This document shows, piece by piece, positions 26,153-34,838 of a stretch of 64,000 bases of DNA. The notes under the pieces are model-generated. The model had not been told where the DNA came from. It saw only the letters and a program-made list of their open reading frames with translations, and made no database searches. Every line of letters starts with the position of its first letter. Position 1 is the first letter of the stretch. This DNA comes from an uncultured Sunxiuqinia sp. (lineage in GTDB: Bacteria > Bacteroidota > Bacteroidia > Bacteroidales > Prolixibacteraceae): NCBI RefSeq assembly GCF_947495665.1, contig NZ_CANLZV010000001.1, forward strand, positions 1-64,000. The letters run 5' to 3'. A program made the position numbers and the translations under genes.

Positions 26153-28339
26153 ATGTCAATCGTTCATCAGTTGGATCAAATCGCGATCAATGTTAAATCA
26201 CATCGATTATTAAACCGGTTACTGAAAGAGAATCCGATACTCGAAGAGCTTATGCGAAATTCGCGCAATGAAACGGAAGCATTGATTGGAGTTCGTAATT
26301 GGGTCATGGAAGAACTGCGGCAAAAACCGAAAGCGTTTCAATTTTACCGTCAGGGCGGGGAGGCTGTTTCTGCTGATCAGCTGGATTGGCCGGATTTGGC
26401 AGCAATTCGAATTCTGGACTATATCGATTATGCCGGGCACGAATATGAGGACCTGAACTTGCATGGAGAAGTGGCTGTGAGTAATCCGATAAAAATGATC
26501 TGGCTGGCAGTGAATTTTGGCACGGGTGGGGCCAAACCTTTCTTCTTTGAAGATATGCTGGAACTTTTTCGTCAGTACCGGGGAGAACGCCAACGACAAA
26601 TTCCATCCCGAAAGCAGGTTGAAGCATGGATGGAACGGTTTCCTTCGGGGCTGGACCCCCGGATTGTGAAGCTACGGGAAGAAAACCGGGATCGCATAAT
26701 TAGGGTCATTATAAAACAAGTGGAAAAGGGGCTGGTAAAAAGTGATCAGTTCAAATTTCAGGCGGGCCTGTCTGATGAGCAGAAATACTTGCAGGTGCTG
26801 GACTGGTGGAGCGATCCTCGTTTTCATTTGAAGTTTGCCGTTCGCACCCCTGAGTTGCTCAACGAAATGCTTGGCTATTCGCTTGACCCGGATACCATGA
26901 AAGTACTTTATGATGCTTATCAGGCGGGTATTCCCTTCTTTGTCAATCCTTATTACCTGTCCTTGCTTCATGTTCGTGTGCCGTATTTTGCAATTGGTGC
27001 TGACTTGGCAATTCGCGACTACATTGTTTATTCCAGACAGCTTGTTGACGAGTTTGGGAACATTTCGGCCTGGGAAAAAGAAGATGTTGTTCGACCGGGA
27101 AAACCCAATGCTGCAGGCTGGCTGCTACCCTCTTACCACAATGTGCATCGACGCTACCCGGAAGTAGCTATTTTAATTCCGGATACGGCCGGCCGGACGT
27201 GTGGTGGTTTATGTGCTTCGTGCCAGCGGATGTTCGATTTTCAGAATGGGAACCTCTATTTTGATCAGGAGAAGTTGAGGCCCGGCGAAAAATGGGATGA
27301 AAAGCTAGAGCGATTAATGGCCTATTTTGAAAACGATTCGCAGTTGCGCGATATTCTGATTACGGGAGGTGATGCGCTGATGAGCTCAGATCAGGCGCTG
27401 GAGCAGCTTTTTGATTCGGTGTATGCCATGGCCAAGCGGAAGCGGGAAGCCAACCGAAAACGGAAGGACGGGGAGAAGTACGCCGAAATTGTGCGGGTGC
27501 GGCTGGGCACTCGTTTACCAATCTACTTACCTCAGCGAATTACTTCAAAACTTGTTGCTATTCTGGCCGAGTTTAAGCGTAAGGCATCTGCAGTTGGCGT
27601 GCAGCAATTTGTTATTCAGTCGCATTTTGAATCACCTATGGAAGTTACTCCGGAGGCCAATGAAAGTGTTCTGAAGCTCTTGTCTGCCGGCTGGACCATT
27701 ACCAATCAGCTGGTATTTACAACGGCTGCATCCCGTCGAGGACATGCCTCCAAATTACGACAGGTATTAAACGCTATTGGTGTGCTTTCTTATTACACTT
27801 TTACCGTGAAAGGCTACATGGAAAACAACCATAGTTTTGCGGTGAATGCACGTTCTGTTCAGGAGCAAAAAGAAGAAAAGGTTATTGGTCAGATTCCGGA
27901 GAAATATTACGATACGATTCGGAATTTACCTATAGATGCCGAAAATATGGTGGATAAAATCAGCCAATTGCAGGAGCAGGCCAACCTTCCTTTTTTAGCG
28001 ACAGACCGGAATGTACTCAACCTTCCGGGAGTGGGCAAGAGTATGACTTTCCGGGTGATTGGAATAACCCGCTATGGGCGTCGAATTCTGCAATTTGAAC
28101 ACGATTCAACGCGAAAGCATAGTCCCATAATTCATAAAATGGGGAAGGTGATTATTATCGAGTCCAAATCAATCAAAGAATACCTTGACCAGCTGGAGGG
28201 GATGGGCGAAATGGTGAGCGAATACGAAGGCTTGTACGGGTATTCCATTGGCGAAACTGAAATGCGCATGCCAATTTATGAATACCCGGCTTATGATTTT
28301 AGGCCTACCGAAGAAATGACCAACCTGGAGCTGGTATGA
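26153..28339 (+). CDS. KamA-family radical SAM protein (lysine 2,3-aminomutase-like), long form
   Basis: The 728-residue protein carries the radical SAM cluster motif C350-GGL-C354-AS-C357 and family motifs such as ILITGGDALMSSD (near 402-414) and FVIQSHFESPMEVTPEA. This matches lysine 2,3-aminomutase relatives, which use PLP and S-adenosylmethionine to move amino groups. Known enzymes are about 400-470 residues; here about 300 extra N-terminal residues precede the barrel. The gene follows a B12-type regulator on the same strand across a 259-base gap. The substrate is uncertain. I did not identify all PLP-lysine and lysine-binding Asp residues with confidence. Confidence 0.75.
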   Translation: MSIVHQLDQIAINVKSHRLLNRLLKENPILEELMRNSRNETEALIGVRNWVMEELRQKPKAFQFYRQGGEAVSADQLDWPDLAAIRILDYIDYAGHEYEDLNLHGEVAVSNPIKMIWLAVNFGTGGAKPFFFEDMLELFRQYRGERQRQIPSRKQVEAWMERFPSGLDPRIVKLREENRDRIIRVIIKQVEKGLVKSDQFKFQAGLSDEQKYLQVLDWWSDPRFHLKFAVRTPELLNEMLGYSLDPDTMKVLYDAYQAGIPFFVNPYYLSLLHVRVPYFAIGADLAIRDYIVYSRQLVDEFGNISAWEKEDVVRPGKPNAAGWLLPSYHNVHRRYPEVAILIPDTAGRTCGGLCASCQRMFDFQNGNLYFDQEKLRPGEKWDEKLERLMAYFENDSQLRDILITGGDALMSSDQALEQLFDSVYAMAKRKREANRKRKDGEKYAEIVRVRLGTRLPIYLPQRITSKLVAILAEFKRKASAVGVQQFVIQSHFESPMEVTPEANESVLKLLSAGWTITNQLVFTTAASRRGHASKLRQVLNAIGVLSYYTFTVKGYMENNHSFAVNARSVQEQKEEKVIGQIPEKYYDTIRNLPIDAENMVDKISQLQEQANLPFLATDRNVLNLPGVGKSMTFRVIGITRYGRRILQFEHDSTRKHSPIIHKMGKVIIIESKSIKEYLDQLEGMGEMVSEYEGLYGYSIGETEMRMPIYEYPAYDFRPTEEMTNLELV

Positions 28340-28351
28340 TGATTAAGTTTT

Positions 28352-28867
28352 TTAGTGGGTGGCGATGGCGTAAGCTACAGCCAGTTTAAACCGATAGAGC
28401 GAATAGCTGGCACCGCTTACAGCATCCAGTTCTTGCAGGTTTTGTTGTTCCATCAAGGCATTCTCATAAATGGGATAAGCAATGGCTGGTGTTGTGCCCG
28501 AGGTGCTCATCTTTTCACCATACTGCTCATCGGCTTCCTTGGCATGTCCATCTGCATGAATTTCATCGTAATCAAGCTGGCCGAGTTTCCCGTTTTTTAC
28601 TTCAAACCGAATTACGTGCCGATAGCCAAAATCATCAGCCGGTGTTTCTCCGTGGTAGGTGCCATCCGGTAAATTTAGCTTTGAAGCCGGCAGACCGGTT
28701 GCCTGCATTGTTTTGAGGTATTCTGTTTCCAACTGGGCAACGGGCGAGTGCTCGATGAAAGCATGCAACTGTTCTAGTTGTTTGATTACCTGATGCTGTT
28801 TGCTGTCCTGTGCGGTGGTGCTGGCCATGAGTGAAAGTACGACGAGAATGAAAAGGCTCTTTTTCAT
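28352..28867 (-). CDS. Secreted FMN-binding domain protein
   Basis: The 171-residue protein starts at ATG 28867 with a signal peptide (MKKSLFILVVLSLMASTTAQ). The C-terminal 95 residues form an FMN-binding domain: PDGTYHGETPADDFGYRHVI, EVKNGKLGQLDYDEIHADG, and D-A-V-S-G-A-S at about 153-159, the motif in which the Ser/Thr receives FMN by ApbE in related RnfG/NqrC proteins. The usual acceptor pattern is D-(A/G)-(I/V)-S/T-G-A-T/S, so covalent flavinylation is plausible. No apbE gene is in the window. It is convergent with the KamA-like gene and only 12 bases away. Confidence 0.72.
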   Translation of the reverse strand: MKKSLFILVVLSLMASTTAQDSKQHQVIKQLEQLHAFIEHSPVAQLETEYLKTMQATGLPASKLNLPDGTYHGETPADDFGYRHVIRFEVKNGKLGQLDYDEIHADGHAKEADEQYGEKMSTSGTTPAIAYPIYENALMEQQNLQELDAVSGASYSLYRFKLAVAYAIATH

Positions 28868-28998
28868 GAGAATAGGTATTGGTTTTTCAGAAAGACAAGC
28901 GAAGGCCACTTTTACCCTTAATCCGGAGATTGCATCTGGGCTTCTTATCCTTTCCTGCGGTTTGAAATGATGGCTGAAGTTGTAAGTTGTTTCGTTTT

Positions 28999-29012
28999 TG
29001 TGTGCGCAAACA
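28999..29012 (+). promoter_or_regulatory. LacI-type operator, site 1
   Basis: TGTGTGCGCAAACA differs from its own reverse complement at one symmetric pair only. It lies 54 bases before the start of the LacI-family gene and matches site 2 before nagB in 12 of 14 positions. Binding by the neighbouring regulator is inferred. Confidence 0.6.
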
Positions 29013-29066
29013 TTATCTTTATGAAAGTAGAATGAACTTTAGAATAAATCATTGGTTGGACGAAAT

Positions 29067-30137
29067 ATGACGGAGTATAAAAACATAAGAATCAAGGATA
29101 TTGCTCAAATGGCCGGGGTTTCGGTGGCAACAGTCGATCGGGTGTTGCATAAAAGAGGTAAAATTTCGGAAAAAGCCTTTCAGAAAGTGATGGAAGCCTT
29201 GGAGAAAACCGGCTATAAACCCAATTTAATGGCCAGTACCCTTGGTGCAAAAAAGAAATATAAAATTGCCGCTTTGGTTCCCAACCCGCTACAGGATGAT
29301 TACTGGAACCAGTCGGCTTCCGGAATTTTGAATGCTATTTCGGAATGGGAGCAATACAATGTACAGATTGAAACATTTTACTTTAACCTGTACGACCGGA
29401 CTTCCTTTATTGCCATGTCAAGAAAGGTGCTGAGCCAGCGGCCTGACGGAGTTCTGCTGGCACCAATCTTTCATCAGGAGGCCAACGAGTTTTTTGACGA
29501 ACTGAAAGCCAGTTCAATTCCCTATGTGCTTTTCAATACCAATATTCCCAATGCCACTCCGATCAGTTTTATTGGACAGGATTTGTATCAGAGCGGTCGG
29601 GTAGGGGCCGAAATGTTGCATACAAAATTGTCTGAGCCTGGCAACATTGCTGTTCTTCATGTTTATGAAGCCATCCAGAATGGGGTTCATTTAAGTGAGA
29701 AAGAAAAAGGATTTCGGGATTTTTTCAGGGATAACCGGCTGGATGATTTTACGATCCTGAGCTATGAGTTTGAAAACACCCATGAGTCTGAGTTTAGTCG
29801 CGAACTGATGACCATCATCACCCGTGACAAGCTAAAAGGAATTTTTGTGTCCACTTCGAAAGGAGCTTATTTAACGGCCTCAGTTATTGATCAGGCCGGA
29901 ATTAAAGACATCGCCTTGGTTGGCTACGATTTGTTGAAAAACAATATTCACTATGTGTATGATCGGGTGATTAATTATTTGATCAACCAGAACCCCCGGA
30001 AACAGGCTTTTTTAGGAATCAGTTACTTAGTTAACTATTTGTTGTTTCGAAAAGTACCTCCGGCTAATGTCTTATTTCCCCTTGAAGTGATTTCTCGGGA
30101 GAATATAAAATCGTACCTGAACTCAGGCTTGAATTAA
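29067..30137 (+). CDS. LacI-family transcriptional regulator
   Basis: From ATG 29067 the 356-residue protein has a LacI helix-turn-helix (IRIKDIAQMAGVSVATVDRVLHKRG, about 6-30) with hinge helix, and a periplasmic-binding-like sensor domain (IAALVPNPLQDDYWNQSASG onward, to about 345). A TTG codon at 29052 could add five residues but is less likely. The next gene downstream is nagB, 169 bases away, and both are preceded by similar palindromes. I infer a repressor or activator of amino-sugar use that also controls itself. The ligand could be a hexosamine phosphate or a sugar acid. Confidence 0.85.
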   Translation: MTEYKNIRIKDIAQMAGVSVATVDRVLHKRGKISEKAFQKVMEALEKTGYKPNLMASTLGAKKKYKIAALVPNPLQDDYWNQSASGILNAISEWEQYNVQIETFYFNLYDRTSFIAMSRKVLSQRPDGVLLAPIFHQEANEFFDELKASSIPYVLFNTNIPNATPISFIGQDLYQSGRVGAEMLHTKLSEPGNIAVLHVYEAIQNGVHLSEKEKGFRDFFRDNRLDDFTILSYEFENTHESEFSRELMTIITRDKLKGIFVSTSKGAYLTASVIDQAGIKDIALVGYDLLKNNIHYVYDRVINYLINQNPRKQAFLGISYLVNYLLFRKVPPANVLFPLEVISRENIKSYLNSGLN

Positions 30138-30198
30138 GAATCTATTCGGCTCTGGAAATCGTATTTTGATGAGAACATTACTTGTGCATTAAACGTTA

Positions 30199-30212
30199 TG
30201 TGTGCGTACACA
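30199..30212 (+). promoter_or_regulatory. LacI-type operator, site 2
   Basis: TGTGTGCGTACACA is a near palindrome with arms GTGTG and CACAC. It shares TGTGTGCG and ACA with site 1 and sits 94 bases before the nagB start. It is the best candidate for regulation of nagB by the adjacent LacI protein. Confidence 0.6.
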
Positions 30213-30306
30213 CTTTGAGTGATGATGATGGAGCAGTCGGTGGAAATAACCGGGCCTTTAGGCGCCAAAGTACCGCTTCACGTAATTACAGATGATTACT
30301 TAAATA

Positions 30307-32262
30307 ATGAATCCAATGAATAAAACATTTAACTACATCGAGAAGACAGTTGAAAAACTGCCTGTTCAAGTCGTTGACAATCCACAAGAAGGCGCGCTTC
30401 TTATCGCCAAAAGGATTGCGGAGCTGATTAAAAAGAAACAAGCAAGCGGCCAAAAGGCTGTGCTTGGTTTGGCAACAGGTTCATCTCCGGTTCAGATTTA
30501 CCGGGAGTTGGTTCGTATGCACAAGGAAGAAGGTTTAAGCTTCAAAAACGTAATCACGTTTAACCTGGATGAATACTACCCGATGGATCCGAAAAGTGAA
30601 AAAAGCTACGTTCGCTTTATGCACCAGCACTTGTTCAACCATATCGATATTCAACCGGAAAATATTCACATCCCTGATGGAAGCTTACCGCTTGATCGGG
30701 TTGGCGAATTTTGTGCGGACTACGAAGCTCAGATTGTGGCTTCAGGCGGTATCGATATTCAGTTGCTCGGAATTGGTCGTTCAGGCCACATTGGATTCAA
30801 TGAACCGGGCTCAACAGCCAATTCAACCACACGCCTGGTAAAACTGGACAGTGTGACCATTGCTGATGCGGTTAAGGATTTTGGAAACGAGGAGGCGGTG
30901 CCACACCGTGCCATTACAATGGGAGTGGATACGATTTTGGGCGCTCGCGAAATTATTTTAGCCGGTTGGGGAAAACTGAAGTCCCCGGTTTTGAAAGCGA
31001 TGATTGAAGGGCCTGTTACAAGCAGTTTGCCTGCTTCGTTTTTACAATTGCACTCTAAGGTTTCGGTTTACCTCGATGAGCCGGCTACGGCTGAGTTTAC
31101 CCGTACAAAAGCACCGTGGTTGGTTGGTGTTTGCGAGTGGACGCCCAAAATGGTAAAACGAGCTGTAATCTGGCTAAGTCAGAAAACTGAAAAGCCGATT
31201 TTGAAACTTACCGATGATGATTATAAAAAAGAAGGACTTCGTGACCTGTTGGCTCAGTATGGCGGAGCTTATGATTTGAATATTAAAATATTTGGAGAAA
31301 TACGGGATACCATTACCGGCTGGCCGGGAGGTAAACCGGGAGCAACAGAAAAAACGCGTCCGGAACGCCCGGAGCCTGCCGTGAAACGATCCCTGATTTT
31401 TAGTCCACACCCGGATGATGATGTGATTTCAATGGGTGGAACGTTGCTGCGCTTGGTTGATCAGAAACACGATGTGCATGTGGCCTATCAAACTTCCGGA
31501 AACATTGCGGTATTTGATGATGATGCCATTCGCTTTTCACAATTCACCATTGATTTGCTGGAAAGCCAGGAAGTGAAAAATGAAAAGCTTATCGAGGCAC
31601 ACAAAGGCCTGATTGAATTTTTGAAAAACAAAAAGCCGGGTGAAATCGATATTCCTTTTGTGAAGCAGGTGAAAGGCTTGATTCGAAAAGGAGAAGCCGA
31701 AGCTGGCTGCCGGTTCTGCGGGGTAAAAGATACCAATGTTCACTTCCTGAACTTGCCGTTTTATGAAACCGGACAAGTGGAGAAAGGCCCCATTGGCGAA
31801 GCCGATGTGAAGTTGGTAGTTGACCTGCTGCGTGAGGTGAAACCGCACCAGATATTTGCTGCCGGAGACCTTCAGGATCCGCATGGCACGCACGAAGTGT
31901 GTTTGCAAATTATCTTTAAAGCCATTCGTCAAATTCGTGCTGAAGGTGATGCCTGGCTGGATGATTGCTACCTGTGGTTGTATCGTGGTGCCTGGCAGGA
32001 ATGGGCTGTGGAAGATATTGAAATGGCCGTTCCCATCAGTCCTTCAGAATTGCTAAGAAAGCGAAAAGCAATTTTTAAACACCAATCGCAAAAAGACTTT
32101 CCGGTGTTTCCGGGCGAGGATAAGCGCGAATTCTGGCAACGGGCTGAAGATCGGAACCAAGAAACGGCTAAAGTTTATGACCAGTTGGGCTTAGCGGAGT
32201 ACGAGGCTATCGAAGCTTTTGTGCGTTATCCGTTTGATGATGAGGAGTCTTTTCTGAAGTAA
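30307..32262 (+). CDS. nagB: Glucosamine-6-phosphate deaminase fused to PIG-L deacetylase-like domain
   Basis: The 651-residue protein has an N-terminal NagB domain (about 20-290) with LGLATGSSPVQIYREL, FNLDEYYP including D88, and GHIGFNEPGS at about 160-169. The C-terminal PIG-L/LmbE domain (about 360-640) has the zinc motif H368-P-D-D. The long fusion is typical of Bacteroidota NagB as I recall it. It would convert glucosamine 6-phosphate to fructose 6-phosphate and ammonia; the second domain may deacetylate an N-acetylated sugar. At the position of the E. coli catalytic D141 this protein has S159 (G-R-S-G-H). It is probably controlled by the upstream LacI protein. A 33-codon frame at 30222-30323 overlaps the start. 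Confidence 0.85.
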   Translation: MNPMNKTFNYIEKTVEKLPVQVVDNPQEGALLIAKRIAELIKKKQASGQKAVLGLATGSSPVQIYRELVRMHKEEGLSFKNVITFNLDEYYPMDPKSEKSYVRFMHQHLFNHIDIQPENIHIPDGSLPLDRVGEFCADYEAQIVASGGIDIQLLGIGRSGHIGFNEPGSTANSTTRLVKLDSVTIADAVKDFGNEEAVPHRAITMGVDTILGAREIILAGWGKLKSPVLKAMIEGPVTSSLPASFLQLHSKVSVYLDEPATAEFTRTKAPWLVGVCEWTPKMVKRAVIWLSQKTEKPILKLTDDDYKKEGLRDLLAQYGGAYDLNIKIFGEIRDTITGWPGGKPGATEKTRPERPEPAVKRSLIFSPHPDDDVISMGGTLLRLVDQKHDVHVAYQTSGNIAVFDDDAIRFSQFTIDLLESQEVKNEKLIEAHKGLIEFLKNKKPGEIDIPFVKQVKGLIRKGEAEAGCRFCGVKDTNVHFLNLPFYETGQVEKGPIGEADVKLVVDLLREVKPHQIFAAGDLQDPHGTHEVCLQIIFKAIRQIRAEGDAWLDDCYLWLYRGAWQEWAVEDIEMAVPISPSELLRKRKAIFKHQSQKDFPVFPGEDKREFWQRAEDRNQETAKVYDQLGLAEYEAIEAFVRYPFDDEESFLK

Positions 32263-32286
32263 ATTCAAGTTAACTCGCTTGTATAA

Positions 32287-32335
32287 AACAGGCCGGGCAT
32301 GCACCTGATTACAGTAGGCGCATTCCCGGCCTGTT
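32287..32335. terminator. Hairpin after nagB
   Basis: AACAGGCCGGG pairs perfectly with CCCGGCCTGTT over 11 bases around a 27-base loop. The T run is weak, so it may be a transcript-stabilising element as much as a terminator. Confidence 0.5.
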
Positions 32336-32432
32336 GCATGTACACTCCTCAATTCACTTAAAGAGTTTCGAGGGGTGTAAGTTAGCGCCTTCATTTCTTT
32401 TTTATATTTTTGAGTCGCTTTAAAAAAATAGA

Positions 32433-34079
32433 ATGACCATGCTGAATCGTTTTCAAACACTCCTGTATAGTTTACTCCTTTTATTCGTTTTTCCGGCTTT
32501 TTCACAGCAAGTTCCGCCTTCTCCGTCCAACCAAACACGCCTGGTTGTGGTGGTTAATGTGGAGCAGATGCGTACCGATTATATCAGTCGGTATTGGAGT
32601 CATTTTCAGCAGGGAGGATTTCGCCGGTTGATGTTGGATGGAGCGGTTTGTTCAAATGCTGCCATGGAATTGCACATTCAGAAAAACACAACCGGAGTGC
32701 CTACACTTTTTACCGGAGTTTATCCCGATCGGCATGGAATTGTAAATGATTCCTGGTATGACCGTTTGCGCCAAAAGGAAATCGATGCCTTGGAAGATGA
32801 TTATTATATCACCGTTGGAAGTGACTCCCGCGAAGGGCAGTTGTCGGCAGCAAACTTGCTTAGCCCAACAATTGGCGATGTGCTGAAAGTCAGCACCAAC
32901 AAAGCGTCCAAGGTTTTTTCGGTAGCTCTTAATTCGAACAGCGCGGTGTTTTCGGCCGGGCATGCGGCAGATGGTGCTTATTGGATGGATGAACTGACCG
33001 GAAACATGATTAGCAGTTCGTACTATGTTGATCAGTTTCCGGATTGGGTGCGTCAGTTCAACGATAAAAAATTTGCTGATTTCTACATTGAGCGTGACTG
33101 GAGCCTGCTTTTGCCTTCAAGCAGCTATACCGAAAGTTTGGCGGACGATTACTTGTTGGAGCCGGGCTACTATGGAAAATGGAATACGTTTCCGTACAAT
33201 ATGAGTAAGCTGAAAAAACAGGCAGGGAGTTATAAGATTCTTAAAACAACCCCTTTTGGAAATATGATGGTTAAGGATTTTGCGCTTGCACTGATTGAAT
33301 CCGAGCAACTGGGGATGGATAGCACGCCCGATCTGCTGGCTGTCAATTTTTCCTCCATGGATTACGAACAAGGTGCTTTTAGCCCCAGTTCGGTGGAAAT
33401 GCAGGATTTGTATCTTCGACTTGATCGCAACATTGAACACCTGTTGAATTTTCTGGATCAAAAAGTTGGTCGGGATAAATATGTGATGGTGCTTACTTCG
33501 GCCTGTGCCTCCAGCTATCCGGTAAACTATCTGAAAGAAGAATTTAATATGCCTGTTGGTTTTGTAGCACCGGAAAGCATGGTTGCCTTGTTGAAGTCCT
33601 TTCTCAACATTAGCTATGGGCAAGGCGATTGGGTGGAATTTGTGAGTGATCAGCAAATCTACCTGAACCGTGATTTGATAGAGAAAAGGGATTTGAATTT
33701 GGCCGATATGCAGGCAAAAGCGGCTTCCTTCATTAATCAATTTGAAGGGGTAAAATTGGCTTTGCCCGCGGTGGGTTTTGAGCAGGGCGATTATGTGAAA
33801 AGCCAATTGGCCCGCATTTCCAGCTCATTTAACTTCAAGCGCTCGGGCGATGTGCTTTTTGCTCTTGAAGAAGGCTGGCAGCCGGAGTTTAAATACAAAC
33901 GCACAATCTACAACGACAACAGTCGTATTCCAATGATCTGGTTTGGACAGGGAATTAAGCGTGGCTCAACCCTGCGGCGAGTTGATGCGGTGGACTTGGT
34001 GCCCACGCTTCTGCATTTGTTGGGCTACGAAATTCCATCGCACTGCATCGGCCAGATTGTGAATGAGGTGGTTGATTAG
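32433..34079 (+). CDS. Secreted alkaline-phosphatase-superfamily protein lacking catalytic residues
   Basis: The 548-residue protein has a signal peptide (ending AFSQ at 25) and aligns with PafA-type phosphatases (type I phosphodiesterase fold): LVVVVNVEQMRTDYISRY, TLFTGVYPDRHGIVNDSWYD, NFSSMDYEQGAF, DLYLRLDRNIEHLLNFLDQK. By motif alignment from memory the PafA residues D38, T79, H309, D352, H353, K162 and R164 correspond to E44, N85, G314, A357, C358, N167 and N169, and no His replaces H486. Only D310 and N105 remain. The protein is full length with no frameshift, so it looks like a maintained pseudoenzyme. Its function is unknown. It follows nagB by 170 bases. Confidence 0.78.
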   Translation: MTMLNRFQTLLYSLLLLFVFPAFSQQVPPSPSNQTRLVVVVNVEQMRTDYISRYWSHFQQGGFRRLMLDGAVCSNAAMELHIQKNTTGVPTLFTGVYPDRHGIVNDSWYDRLRQKEIDALEDDYYITVGSDSREGQLSAANLLSPTIGDVLKVSTNKASKVFSVALNSNSAVFSAGHAADGAYWMDELTGNMISSSYYVDQFPDWVRQFNDKKFADFYIERDWSLLLPSSSYTESLADDYLLEPGYYGKWNTFPYNMSKLKKQAGSYKILKTTPFGNMMVKDFALALIESEQLGMDSTPDLLAVNFSSMDYEQGAFSPSSVEMQDLYLRLDRNIEHLLNFLDQKVGRDKYVMVLTSACASSYPVNYLKEEFNMPVGFVAPESMVALLKSFLNISYGQGDWVEFVSDQQIYLNRDLIEKRDLNLADMQAKAASFINQFEGVKLALPAVGFEQGDYVKSQLARISSSFNFKRSGDVLFALEEGWQPEFKYKRTIYNDNSRIPMIWFGQGIKRGSTLRRVDAVDLVPTLLHLLGYEIPSHCIGQIVNEVVD

Positions 34080-34099
34080 TACTTCGTTAAGCTTTGGCT

Positions 34100-34711
34100 T
34101 TAGTAGCGCGTTGAATAATAAAAACCAAGGGTTAGCGTAATCGTTTGGCGTTTCAGGTCGTACCAAATGTAATGGTTCGGGTCGAAGTTTTCTCCCAGTT
34201 CGAAATCCCATAGCCATTCCTTGTTATGAAACCCCTGAAACCCTGCTTTAACAACCCAAAAATTGTTTCGTTGAATGCGATGGCGGTAGCCAATTCCAGC
34301 TTCGTAAAGAAGTCCTTTGTCCTGGTTTTTGTGATTAAACCGAAGCCCATACCCAACTTCAGCATAAACCAGCGGTGTATTGGCACCTTTACTTAAGTAG
34401 CCTTGCCCATTCACCAACAGGGGGAAGGTTAACATGCCCGGAGATTCATAATTGAGAACACCCGCCGTAAGCCCGGAAGAGAAATGGAAGCCCGAAAACC
34501 AATTGGTCGATACTTTAAGTCCGTAGGAAGAGGGCGAGAAATTAGCGACATCATACCTATGGGTTGAACGGAGGCTTGTACCATGCCCATAAAAGCCTTC
34601 AACACCATAAAAAAATCCTTGGTTGCGAATAAGTCTGCTTTGTGCCTTTGCTGTTGTTGTAGAAACAGCCATTAGCGTAATAACTGTCAGCGTTTGTAAA
34701 AGGGTTTTCAT
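34100..34711 (-). CDS. Outer membrane beta-barrel-like exported protein
   Basis: From ATG 34711 the protein is 203 residues with a signal peptide (MKTLLQTLTVITLMAVSTTTAKAQ). The rest alternates polar and aromatic residues in short strands (FFYGVEGFYGHGTSL, LVYAEVGYGLRFNH, WVVKAGFQGFHN, ITLTLGFYYSTRY) with a terminal aromatic residue, as expected of a small eight-stranded barrel. No family is recognised with confidence. A longer in-frame start at 34900 is rejected because it removes the signal peptide from the N-terminus. It is convergent with the pseudo-phosphatase gene. Confidence 0.65.
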   Translation of the reverse strand: MKTLLQTLTVITLMAVSTTTAKAQSRLIRNQGFFYGVEGFYGHGTSLRSTHRYDVANFSPSSYGLKVSTNWFSGFHFSSGLTAGVLNYESPGMLTFPLLVNGQGYLSKGANTPLVYAEVGYGLRFNHKNQDKGLLYEAGIGYRHRIQRNNFWVVKAGFQGFHNKEWLWDFELGENFDPNHYIWYDLKRQTITLTLGFYYSTRY

Positions 34712-34838
34712 TGCAGTGAAACTGAAAAAAGTTAATGAAATGGAAAGATATGTAAAATTATTTAAGACTAAGAGAAATTTACAGAAGTGTGATTGTTTTT
34801 GTAAGTTTGTGACTTTCGATTTTTGATAAGGAATAGAA

